From positions 10,540,735 to 10,604,734 of the forward strand of contig NC_057769.1 in NCBI RefSeq assembly GCF_010389155.1: DNA of 64,000 bases, read 5' to 3'. This DNA comes from Erigeron canadensis. Lineage: Eukaryota; Streptophyta; Magnoliopsida; Asterales; Asteraceae. Below are positions 24,391 to 36,309 of the stretch, one piece after another. The notes under the pieces are model-generated. The model had not been told where the DNA came from and did no database searches. It worked only from the letters and a program-made list of their open reading frames with translations. The position numbers and the translations under genes were made by a program. Positions within the stretch are counted from its first letter, which is position 1, and each line of letters opens with the position of its first letter.

Positions 24391-24661
24391 CTATAATCAA
24401 TAATAATTTTTAATTCGCTCAAAATTGTTTGTTTATCATATGAAAATTTGGCTTCCTCGTTTTTTTTAATATACTAGTTTACATTAAGTTTGACTATTTT
24501 TGAGAAAATTTTTAATGGGAGATAAAAAATGAAAACTTTAATATGATGTAATAAATACAATTACATTACAAAGATTACTAATAAGAAAAAGCATAAAAAT
24601 GCCAAATAAGATTTTTTTTTTTTAAGGATGATGATGTAATTAAAATTTTGCTTTATCTATA
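24391..24661. other. Short AT-rich spacer
   Basis: Lies between the Mutator-like element and the next Helitron. Nothing recognised. Confidence 0.4.
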
Positions 24662-25756
24662 TCTATACTACCTTAGGGGGGTGGGAGTGGTTACGGTGAA
24701 CACTTCAGGGAACTCCGGCCCCGCGTGGGCACACTGCCGCCGGTGGCTCGGGGTGTGGAAAAGGGGGAGGATTTTGGGCTCGCTACACCGAGGAAAGAGA
24801 AAGATAGACTTTGCAGGTGGGCCAGCGCGTAGGAGAGAGGGGTGAGTGGTTGTGTGACACGTGAACGAGAGATGGTTTTGCTTTTGTATGCTGTCGTCCG
24901 AACAAAATGAATAAGAAGATGGTTGCTTTTGTTTTTTCTTTTTTATGTAGTATTTTAATAATTAGGTAAGATATTCAATTTAAACCCTTTAAAAATATCA
25001 TAATATTTGAAAATGGTATATAACTTTTTAGACTTCTATAGTATTTTAAGTTAGGATTTTTTAAGTATGATGTATGTCTTTTTTTATAGTATAACAAAAT
25101 TTTATTTATTAAATTTTATATAGTTTGTGATTTTGTAGAGTAAAAATAAATGGAAATAAAAAAGATAATGTGGAAATTGAGGTTGGGGTGAGTGACGTCA
25201 CCATTTTGGGGTGATTTTGGGTGAATTGGGGAATTTGAGGTAGAAAGTTTTTATTGAAAGATTGTAATGTGGAAATTTGGGAAAGGTTGTGGAATTGGTA
25301 ACCACTTCCACCCCCCTTATAAAGCATTTACCCTTTTCATTTTCTCAAAAAAGCACTTAATCTATCCAAATTACCTCTCTCTTTTATCAATATACCTATA
25401 ATATCCTTATATTTCAACCATTATTTTTTTTTCTCTTTCTTCAAATCTCAACCACTCATTTTTTCTCTCTCTTCCATAAATTATTTTATTCCTCTAATTC
25501 ATTCAAAATCTTTTATCCCAAAAATCGTATTTAAAAAAATTCTAAAAACTATATGGGTGTTCTTAAAATTTCATGCTCTTTCATTAGAGATGTCATTCGA
25601 TATACTTTCGACGAATTTTTAAGACGGAGCCCGTATGGCTAAGAGCGGAGCCCGTCAGGTAGATCATCTCATCACCACTCACCCTTTATAATCTATCACA
25701 CTTTATTGCCAATCACCCCCAACATTTTACGGCCGCATCGTGCGGGTATCTAGCTA
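24662..25756 (+). mobile_element. Non-autonomous Helitron (family 1, copy 2), carrying a PIF/Harbinger MITE
   Basis: Starts A|TCTATACTACC, is interrupted at 24676-25316, resumes TTATAAAGCATTTACCC and ends gcatcgtgcgggtatctag with CTAG|T at 25753-25757. Without the insertion it is about 450 bases. Its middle (about 25555-25625) carries the conserved peptide-coding block MGVLKISCSFIRDVIRYTFD. The body aligns with copies at 10272-10709 and 57245-57632. Confidence 0.75.
24676..25316. mobile_element. PIF/Harbinger MITE (641 bp)
   Basis: Termini ggggggtgggagtggttac and gtaaccacttccacccccc are inverted copies, with the 3-bp TTA target duplication typical of PIF/Harbinger on both sides (24673-24675 and 25317-25319). 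There is no transposase. The interior is G-rich at the left and has no coding signature. Confidence 0.85.
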
Positions 25757-27854
25757 GTTTATATAATAATAGATATGATCGTTAACTAATGTACTTATTT
25801 TAATGAGCAAGATGTATTAAAGGAGTAGTTTATTATTATATATAATCTAAAAATTTTACAACTTTAGACAAATTCTATTTTTCTTAATATATATAATTAT
25901 AGGAATCAATCATTTAATTGATGATATTAACTTCTTTCTTTTTAACCTCATTTAATCGTGATGTGTTATAAGAATTCAATCATGCTTTTCTTTTGGTCTG
26001 ATGAGATTTCTCTCTTATTAATTGATGAATTTTTATATATTTGTTTCTTTTGATTGTAACCCTTTGGACTTCCTGATTTAATTAACTCTCATGATGTAAA
26101 TATGGGTATGGTTGAGGCCGTTGTAGAGAGATCGTAATTCAAAGGTTGGCATCAGCCTCTGGTATGTTATCAGGGTTTTATTATAAATCTTTTTTATCCT
26201 TATCCTTATATATAATATAACAATTGAGTTTTTGAATCAACTCCAAATCAAAATCATCTATCCTCTTAATGATTTGATTACCTTTGATATTAATGTTTTT
26301 AATACATTTTTATATGTTTTTAGAATTGTATTATGTCCATTGATGATGCCATATATTTAGTGTTTTTGGTACTTTTCTTATTAAATATGATAATATGAAT
26401 TATGATTTATGAATGAATATCATGTTAATAGTTTATTTTCATTATGACCTTTTGGATTCCATCAGAGTTCCTGACCAGTATTTTTCTTCCATCTTCCTCT
26501 ACATTAATTTCTAGGCAATAATTAAGGGGATTATCGGGCTTCTTAAATCCCCATTGGATCAGTTTCAAGTTTTGATTTCTGATTTTCTCTCCTTTTTTCT
26601 GCTTATTATTATTGTTATGTTATTCTTCCTTTTCCTTTTTGCAGGTACCCTACATCTTACAAGGCAATATTGAACATCTCTTGGAACAATAGTTTTCAAC
26701 AATACAAAAACTAAAGGTAATTTCTCCTTTATCTTTTTGATCAATTCTCTAAAAGTTGGATTCAATTGTTAAATTATCATGTCAATATCTAAAAGGAATT
26801 AAGTTTTATATTTGACTAGATAATGATGATATTCAAAGCTACCTTCTTTTGTTAATATTTTGGTGATTATTCTAATTCAGATTTTGAAAGAATTTGCCGA
26901 TGTTTTTTTTATGATTCATAACTTGGTTGTGCGAGATTCATCACTAAAGTTAGTATTTCGTGAAACTCATCATCAAAGTTAGTACTTTGTGAAACACTTC
27001 ATCAAGTAAGTTTCTATTGTATTTTTCTCTTCATATTCGGTTCGAAATCAAAGCTCTATACGGTGTTCTTGCAATTGTTTTGTTTGTTTTTGGATAAATA
27101 TTAAATTAACTGGGTTAAGCTTTGAACATAATCATTTGCGGTGTTTGTTCCACTATCAATTAGGATTAGACGTAATTTGTTTTACTTTTTTAAAATGATA
27201 AATTTTGATGTTTAGTAATATGTATGATAGTCCAGTGAAAATGAAACTGATGTATTATGACTTAGCATTAAAGATGAGAAAAAGAATGTACTACTGTAAA
27301 ATAGGTTATTTATATTTATCAGATCGTTTTATGATTAAGCAGATAACTTACATGTCGTGTACACATTAATGTTCAATTACGTTTAGACCAGTTTCGCTTA
27401 AAGCTTTATGCAGTAATTTTATATACCTCAGCACAATTCTAAAATGTTGGATATGAAAATTTTCTTTGATATTAGGATTGATCCAGGGGATGACTGCCAA
27501 TAGTAAGCAAATCCTCAAAACTTCATGCCAGGGGGTAATTTTCAGTCCAGGCCATGTGATAAGGTAAAAGCTATCTTTGTTTTATCAATCATTAGAATAG
27601 GTTGATATAATTGCTAATTTAGATTGTATACCTCATAGTTGGCAATTTTTAGTCTCTTACTTAAGTACGAGTCGACTTGGGGTGAGATTTTATCTCAAGA
27701 GGATCAATATAAATAATTAGCCTAAAGAGAAACGGGCAAATTGGTTATGCTATGGTACTTTAAGTGTTGGCAACCCCTTAAAAGTTTTAAATCCTACTTA
27801 AGAAGCTGTTTACTAAATTATAAAGTTTCACTATGGGTGACTTTTGAACATTTG

Positions 27855-30800
27855 TGTAACACCCGTCATTTAAAAATCTGGATTTCAAAAAAACTTTGCC
27901 AAACGGCGTTTAAAAAGTAGCGAAAAATGATCACTTTGAAACTGTCCCATCCGTAACCGGATGGTACCTTTATAAAATGGTGTTACTAACGTGCATCATC
28001 AAAACAATATAAATGAAATCCAAGTTATGGCACCAACATAAATGCCATCATTATTACATGTTCATAAATCATAAATGAAAGTAGTCAAAACGTAAGGCTA
28101 AGGGAAGTCTAAGCATTCAACAATCTATGCTAGTTTTCTTTATTACTTCTACTCATCTCACCGAGCTAATCCTTTCCTAGCTCAAGCTTGCTTATCCTAA
28201 AGGCACAACATTTTCAAAGAACAGGTGTTAGCTAATAAATTAGCTAAGTAAGATAACATAATTTGAAAACATTTGCCGATTCATAATATATTAACAAAAC
28301 ATGTCATAAATGTTAATATCACATACATATCATATCACAAGATAAACATAACACAATAGGATCATCATATTCCTAATGTGCCTAGCATTTCTTTCTTATC
28401 TTTCTTTCTTTACTTTGTTTCTTTGCCTAGACGTAGGCTAAGTGACTTACGCCACTTACATAGGGATGTGGGGTTTGTGTGCAGGTGGTCGTAGACCATA
28501 CATGGAGTCCTCACACCCGACATGATGGGTAAACCTTTCGGTGGTCCATCGGCGTCATTAAGGAATTGACAAAGTCATTTCCATCTGAATAAACCGTTTA
28601 TGCCTTTACGCAATGGTGGTTAGTTACTCAACCCGGAATACTCAAACGTAACTATGCCACGGGAGGTATCATGATTCCCAAACCACGTGACCACGTACGC
28701 CCTAGATCTGAGGAACTAGCACGGGTTAAGCTTAACACAACATCTTAAATATGCTCGAGACTTCTTAATTATATCAGCTTAGGCTACACTTTCACCTAAA
28801 TTAATCACATACATCATCATGTACTTTAGGGCCCTTAATCGTGCACGTGTCATGGCAATCCTATTCATATGTCTAGTGACTAGGTGTTCAAGCCATGCAA
28901 ACATTCATAAAAACATTTCATCATTTCATTTCATATGCATAACATCATACCTTTAAATCATTCATATCTTACCATACATTATCAATGGTAATCATATATA
29001 TCCCATAAAACCTCCCATATAATCTCATAATCATACATGTATGCAATTATATTCATTTGGGGGTTTTAACTTATAAAAACTATATTTTGTTGTTGTAACA
29101 TCCGCGAATTTTGACCCTTTGACTTTTATGTAAAATGCTTAGTAAATTTAAATAAAGAATGATTTAGCTCCTTTGAGATTAAATAATGGGCAAAACGTTT
29201 AATGGGTCACTTGACAACTCGTTGGATGGTATGATTTTAGATGAAAAAAAGGGCAACGATTTATTTGAACTAGTAATGTGTGAAGCGGGTCAACCCATGA
29301 CCCAAGACCCGTGACCCAACCCCTTTCCCCTTATCCCCCTCCAACCTCCACCACCCCTTTTCATTCCCCCCCATCTCTTTCTCTCTATCTTCCTCTCAAG
29401 AACACACACACTTCTCTCTCTCTCTCTCTCTAGATTTCTATCAAATTTAAAGAAGCTTAAGCAAGATTAAGAATTAGAATAATAATCATCATCATCTCCT
29501 TATCATCATATCAAGAGTTTGGGTTTCAAAGTGGAAGAAAACACCCATTCAGGTCAAAGTCGGGTTTGAACACGAGGTGAAGGTTTTGGTAAGTTAAATT
29601 CATCCCATAATTATCATTTCATGCTTATTTACAAGTTTCTAGTTGGTTGCAAACGAATTCGGGTCACAAATCGGGCCAAAAAACGATTAGGGTTTTCTAG
29701 GGTTTCAAATGAGTTTAAAGATGATTTTGGTCTTGATTTGAGTGTTTGAAGCGGATTCGTGAAATGGGTTGAGTCTAATTATGTTTATGTATGTACATTT
29801 ATGTTCAAAATCGAGTTGGAAAGGTCTTTTGGTCGATCTCTAGGGCTAAAATGGTGTTTGGATGTGTTTTGGGTGTGTTTGGCCCGAGTTCCTGCTGCTG
29901 GTGCTGATCTGAAGGGGCTGCGACGCAGTCCCCATGTTGCGGCGCAGTTGAAAGGAGCTGCGAAGCAATTAGATGCTCGACTTTTTGACTGCGGCGCAGT
30001 TGGGGACCTGTTTCATCTTTTCGTTTCCTAGCTTATTTTCTAATGTCATAGGATCGTCCCGACCTTTCCGGAATGTACTCTTATGACCTCATTGGTGCCC
30101 TACACAAGATAAACCATTTGTTCAAAGTCGAGAGTCATTTTTGGAATCAAACTTGAGATTTTAACTCAAACTATATAAACGCATATACTTATAACTTTTG
30201 ATCCGTAAGTCCAATCGAGTCATATGACCTACCGTTGGAATCGTAAGAGAGTCTAGTTTCTTTTGGTATCATTTATGTGGGATGAATCTTTCTATATTTC
30301 TAAAAATGTCGAGTCTAAGTGTCTTATTTATACTCGGGAAGGTTGTTTAAGTGTTAGTGGGGTTGTGACTCGACTTGAACTTGCTAGACCAACTTGTTAA
30401 GGTTATAAAAGTTGGAATTGATTGTAATGTGATGTACATTGATAGGTTGTGGACACGTGGCGATCGTTGAACATTTATAACCCGAATTTAACTTGTCGTT
30501 TTGCTTGGAAACCAAGGTGAGTTCCGTAGTTCCCTACTCGCTTGAGATTCGGGCTGGAAAGTGCACCCATACATGTTTATTGTTTGATTGATTTATTGAT
30601 GGTTTGATGGTTCTAATTTATCTATTTGCACTAGTTATGATTAAATAGTGTGTGTTGAATGTTGATTGAATTATGGATTGACCGATGGATTGTTTGATGA
30701 ATTGATTGATTGATTATGCATATGATTCGATTATAGTAGTTATTAGGATAGTTGTGCATACATGGATTTCGATTATACTTTCAAAGAGTTTGGTATGTGG

Positions 30801-33485
30801 TAGGAAGGCTGCGGGTGACCCTATATATAAGCATCGAGAACTCGTTGGAAGTAGAATCCTCCTAAGTGTATGTATGCATGGTTTCGGTTAGTTAGCTTGA
30901 TGGATGATTACTGATGGAATTGTGATAAAGGCAACACACTTAAGCTTCGATATGGATATTGGCTAGTTTGTGGGACTTTGTGGCAAACCAAGGTTTGGGG
31001 CGGTTTGGGGAAATGCATTTGGGATGCATTGGTTGGTTGTTGATGGTTCTAAAGGCAGGTTGTTGAACCGTAAGGCCACTCTACGAGTAATGGTTCTAAG
31101 GGCAGGTTGTTGAACCGTAAGGCCACTCTACGAGTACTTGGGACATTGGCATGCATATCATACACATTTGACATTGGCATGCATATCATACGCATTTGAC
31201 TTTGACATGTATATGATTCCTATTTGGCATTGATATTGTGAGTGTTTACCATTACACGCTTGTTATATCGTGAAATCTTGATGGGTTGATAGTGTGGTAC
31301 GTGAAGGTTACTGGTATGCTTAATCTTCCTTATATGTATTGTGATTATTGGCGATGGCTTCATGTGATCCATCTCTACGAACTCACCAACCTAGTGTTGA
31401 CTTTGTTTAGTGCACTTTTCAGGTATTCGTGTGAAGTTGGAGTATTGATGGCTACTTGTTGTTCCTGCTAGAGCTTGGATTGGGACTTCCATGGATCCGT
31501 GATCCGTTGTCCACGTAGGGTTCATGTATAGTATTTATGAAATTAGTTGTAATGACCCGTTTTATTTCTCTTTCATGACTTCTTGTTTACTTTGTATCTT
31601 GTACCTTAAATGTTGGCTTGGATTCACCGAATCCTTTATTTTCATGTAGTTATGATCTACGATAATTCCACTGTGTGCTATATAATTTCAGTGATATTTC
31701 GGGCTCTAGCCCGGGGTGTTACAGTTGTACCCTCAGGTGACGAAAAATGTAATCTTACCTCAATAAGAATGCAATAACAAAGTGTCACACCAGTTAAGAC
31801 TCAACAGTGAATGCTCAAATCTTCAAAACCTACGATGTACAAAAGGGTCCAATTAATTGCTAATTTACTTACTATCATTGTCTTTTAATGAGGACTCAAC
31901 ATCATGCTTTTATTAGTAAATACGTTTAATTTAAGGTGTTAAATATTCAATAACTTTTAGTTTAATAATGACAATTTCAATTTCGAACCACAAGATTCAA
32001 AAATGACAATTTCAATCTTGAACCATAAAGATCAAAAATTACAATTTCAATCTCACAAGATTCAAAACACAATTTCAATCTTGCAAGGACTAAGTATGTC
32101 AATTCGGAACTACAGGTATCAAAACTGTCAATTTCAAAACTGTCACTTTTCAAACTATAGGGATCAAAATCGTCACTTTCAAAACTACAGGGATCAAAAC
32201 TGCCAATTGATGAAACTTCAGGGACCTTTTATGTCAATTCAGAAACTTTAGGGACTGAAAACGACAAGTCTAAAACTAAAGGGACTAAAAAAATACAAAA
32301 CTAAAACGTAAATTCTGCTAGTTGCTGACATCATCAAGATGACGTCAGCGTGACATCACAAAGATGTGACTTGGTCTCGACGGGCTGCACTCCAAATCGA
32401 GAGCTGCTTTTTTTTTTTTTTTCTTTTCTCCAAACAATTGCTTAATGTATATGAAACTTCAAAGCATGATATCTACTTCGTTATCTAACGGATTTAATTG
32501 ATTCTTTTTGCATAATCTTCGGTTTTCATTAAAGAATATAACTCAAGAAAAAATTCATTTTAACTTCTTTTTTAGATAATAAACAACAAAAACGTTACAA
32601 CATCTTTATAAATCTTTAAAACAAGGTTCCCGATTCATTATTCAACCAAATCAAGTGATTCTTTTTGCAAAACTGATGATTTTCAGTAGAGAATCTAATT
32701 CTAGAAGAAAATCCCATTTTAAAGGTTTCTTTCTTCAGATCTAATGAAAAAAAGACGTTAAACACGTTTACAAATCGATTTGAAATCCATATCTATGAAT
32801 CAAAATACTTTCAAATAACTACATAACATTGAAATACATCAAAAGGGAATGATTTTACTGTACTTAACCCTTCTTGTAAAACCGTCATCATTGAGATCCC
32901 AAAATAACCTCGAAAACGTTAATTTTCGTTATGAAAATCTCTAGACACAAGCAAGGATCATTATAATGAACAAGAATATGTTACATACTGATTTCCAGGA
33001 AGTAACTCACGAAATTTGAGAGAAAAAGATGGAGAAAAGTGAGAGAATGGTAAAACTTAGTGAAAATAGGTTATTAGATGATAATGATTATTTAAAAGGA
33101 GGTTATCATACTTGGTTTAACCTAATGGACCAGATTTTATCTTTAAATTTCATGCATAAGGATTGGGCTTGACTAAAGTCCACTACAACAAGTCCAAAAA
33201 GTCATTTTAGCATAAAAACTAAGGCCCGAAGCTAATACGTATACTAATGGACGACTAATTAACGTCTTAAGCACATAATGGTGAACCAACACACCATATT
33301 AGCATCACATAACTCAATAACTTATTCACATATAGGCACATTAATCACCGTTTATCATCAAATGAATCCCCTAGCAATTAACGAAACTAACGGCGTTAAT
33401 GATCAACTAACGATAAACCGATAGAAGTTCCCGACTGACTAACGACAAAGTCAAGGTCAAAGATCGAAAAGTTTAGGATGTTACA
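27855..33485 (-). mobile_element. Outer solo LTR, split by a nested solo LTR
   Basis: Starts TGTAACACCCG and ends GGATGTTACA, flanked by the 5-bp duplication atttg (27850-27854 and 33486-33490). Removing the inner insertion leaves about 3.0 kb. The minus strand starts TGTAACATCC...TTTGACC and ends GGGTGTTACA, the same pattern as the inner LTR on the plus strand, so it is oriented minus. No gag-pol sequence remains. A degenerate short tandem repeat (caaaactacagggatcaaaa type) lies at about 31980-32290. The TGTAACA(T/C)CC ends suggest a Ty3/Gypsy chromovirus, but this is not proven. Confidence 0.8.
29094..31723 (+). mobile_element. Inner solo LTR (2,630 bp)
   Basis: Begins TGTAACATCC and ends GGGTGTTACA, with the perfect 5-bp duplication gttgt (29089-29093 and 31724-31728). 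It includes a (CT)n tract near 29412 and a roughly 55-60-base direct duplication near 31040-31135 (ggttctaaaggcaggttgtt), followed by repeated acattggcatgcatatcata. A short GC-rich stretch with repeated gcggcgcagt-type words lies near 29910-30000. It has no coding capacity for retroelement proteins. Confidence 0.88.
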
Positions 33486-33490
33486 ATTTG

Positions 33491-35855
33491 AGTATCTGTC
33501 CCATATCCGTTTTAGCTTATTATTTGAGCTATATTAATTTGACCCATGTCCATCTTTCGCAATTATTTTAACTTTATCATTTGACCCATGCCCGTCTTTG
33601 GTAATTTTCCAACTTTAGTCATTGACCCGTTAGAGAGAGTAAATCCGAATTGATCCTTACATGTAAATGGGTTAAAATTTAGCTTATAAGAAATTGTTGT
33701 TTTTAAGGCGTGTCTTGAAACTTGACGTACAGTAAGGTTATATGGTAGTTTTGTGTGTATCTTAAGTTTTTGTAAGAACAGTGCTTTTCGGTAATTCCCT
33801 GCTGAGTATCTGACTTCTGGATTGGGGTGAGGCTAGAACCGACAAGTGCAGAATCTAAAGAACCATTAATTTCCCGAAAACCCGCAAGCAGCATACAGTT
33901 AAAAAAATTCTATTTTTTCCTTCATTTTATTGTTGTAAACTTGCTTTATGTAGTAGTTCAACGAGAAAACGCGTCAGTGTTACATTGTTTCTTAGATTCT
34001 CTACATACGGCCTCTACATGATAGTTGGCAACAGTGGATCTGGTTGGACCTTTACCTTGAAAGGCAATGAAAAGTTACAATCACAAACAACATAGGTACC
34101 CTTGATATGAAGACTGCAGGTGGCAGAATAATTGGATTGTGACTGGATTACGGATCAGAACAGGTAAACTTTGTATTGGTCAAGTTCACCAGGGACCTTT
34201 TTTTTCTTTCTAATATCTCTTATGACGGGATAGGAGTTAAAGTATCATTTAAAAACTAAGAGGCCGCCACCACTTTTTAGAGCTATTTTTGTTCAAAATT
34301 TATATAGACAAACTCGATGTCAAATTAGACTACAAGTTTAGAACACCTGACATTTATCTAAATATTTTATGAGTTTCTAGATAAGCTAATCTGCTAGGTT
34401 TAACATATTTAAATGCATATACAAATGCAGATACATGCAATTTAGCCGTGAAAAGATTCATATTTTTGACACAACCTCTACTTTAATTGAATGGAGCAGC
34501 TTTTCGGACTGATGCTTTTATTTGATGGAGGGATGATATAATATGATCGTGCTTCGAAAAGCATATTTCATACAGATACTGGCATTGGGAAGGATAGTTT
34601 GTCGTTCAAAAAGAAAAAGGAAAAAGATACTGGCATCATTTTTTCGTGCTTTCTAACAAAACAAGTGTTCCAGGTGCCTAAGAACTAATTCGCCAATGTT
34701 GAATTAAGGTTCATGGAAGGCATATAGCTTGCATTAGACATTCTAAGGTATGTGATCAAAATTGTCGTATATTGTTGTTTATAGTTTATTACCAGTGTGA
34801 AGTCAATTGTAGTCAAAATTATTGACTTGATCACCTGAAGTTCTGTATCTAAATTTATAACACACACACATACACTATGTATTGATGAATTTAAAATATG
34901 ATGTTACATTTTATTCATTATAGTTGTTATTAATTTATTTTTTGAAACTATTTGAGTCCTATCAATACTTAGGAACTTCAGTTATGCCTTGATCATTCAT
35001 TAGGCATAAAACATGCGAGTTCAAATATGCTTACTTTATGATTGATATAAGAAATATTTATTAAGTTAATTATGTCATTTATGTGTTGTAGTTGTGAATG
35101 GCTTATTAGATATACATCAGTATATCTTTATTGATTTATATTAGAAGCTTGATATCACTGTATAACAGGATCAGCAAAGCTTGACTCGCAGTTGCCTTCC
35201 TCCTATGAGTAGATATCTTTTGTCTTCCATCAGTATGTACCTATATAAGAAAAGATATAAGCCTTTAGGTATGTGATGAGCTATTTATAAATGCTAGCGT
35301 TTTGCATGTTTTGATGTTTTCATTTTACCCTTTGTTTATTCAGCAAATGAGCACAGAACCTCAAGGAACATTGGCTTCTTTCGAACCATATTGATCACAA
35401 TTATATTTGTTTTTCCCCAAACCTGTCACCGAAACTACCCCATTTAATTTGCTACCTATGCCACCTATGATACCTGTGAAAATGAATGGTGCCAAATGCC
35501 AATAGAGCTATGGGTTTGTAGTTGAGATTATAAGTAATCAAACTTCAAAAAAAAAATTTCTATTTTTCTTTAAATTGGTGAAAAAAGGTAGAGAACAACA
35601 TATCAGTAACTAACAATTGTTGATTCTTTTCAAGTAATTAACAATTGTTTTTTTCGTTTATTTTATGTTCAGTAAGGATCAACTGAGAGGGACACTTTTG
35701 GGGATGTTAGGTGACACCTTGATTAAGAAGAAACAAGACAACCCTAACATCAATAAGTGCCACATAGTGTTTTGTTATTGTTTTGTTGCCTTTTACAAAA
35801 AAAAACAAACAAAAAAATAAATGAGCCTCATGATGTTTGATTCTTAAATCTATGC
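33491..35855. other. Flank of the nested LTRs, no certain gene
   Basis: AT-rich with occasional splice-like borders (for example acceptor at 35168 and donor near 35234 around a 66-base open segment beginning DQQSLTRSC). No protein family could be recognised. Confidence 0.35.
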
Positions 35856-36117
35856 AGGCTGGGGTATTCAAAAATACGTGGAAATCATTTCCATTCGGAC
35901 AAAAAGTGGTTGGTATTTCTATAATGTTCATGTGGTACAAGTATCCCAAGGGTGTTACACGAGATGACGGGTATTCCAAGTGCAAGGCAGAAGTCGACTG
36001 CCCGAGGACAAGGTATGGAATTTCTTTCTACATATCCCCCCTTCATTGGTGTAATGCAATTAATATGACGCGGTATGCATTGTTGGCTTTGATCAGTTGT
36101 GTTCATACCGATGTATT

Positions 36118-36148
<31 letters not shown>

Positions 36149-36309
36149 GGAAATTCCGTGTTTTATGCTATATGGCTATGCAATAATTGATTTGTTGTTT
36201 CAGGTATGTTGAAGATTCGGACTCTGAGGATTTGGCTACCCAATGTGCGGATTATAGTGTTGGTTCCCGCGGTGCATCAGTGGAGAGAAGGCACCGTCAA
36301 TGTAGCTAA
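35856..36309 (+). CDS. Candidate last two exons of an unrecognised gene (possible WRKY-like relic)
   Basis: An open segment at 35856-36011 has acceptor tgcag and donor gtatgg. It joins in frame to 36205-36309 (acceptor tttcag) and ends at a stop, giving about 86 aa: AGVFKNTWKSFPFGQKVV...YPKG...YSKCKAEVDCPRTR|YVEDSDSEDLATQC. The order W-x-x-F...GQKVV, then YxKC-x5-CP and a basic-VE motif, is reminiscent of a WRKY domain. However, the WRKY heptapeptide is altered and the final HxH ligands are absent. It could equally be chance or an unrelated protein. The upstream exons could not be assembled. Confidence 0.3.

Larger units (their letters stand above)
26100..34747 (+). other. Possible spliced non-coding or decayed locus, upstream part
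   Basis: Several short segments have plausible 3' acceptor and 5' donor sites on the plus strand: about 26100-26162 (donor gtatgt), 26645-26717, 26881-27006 (donor gtaagt), 27477-27563 and 34684-34748 (donor gtatgt). They have stops in every frame, so if transcribed they are untranslated exons or relics. The nested solo LTRs (27855-33485) would lie in an intron. The evidence is splice-site pattern only. RNA data would decide. Confidence 0.25.
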
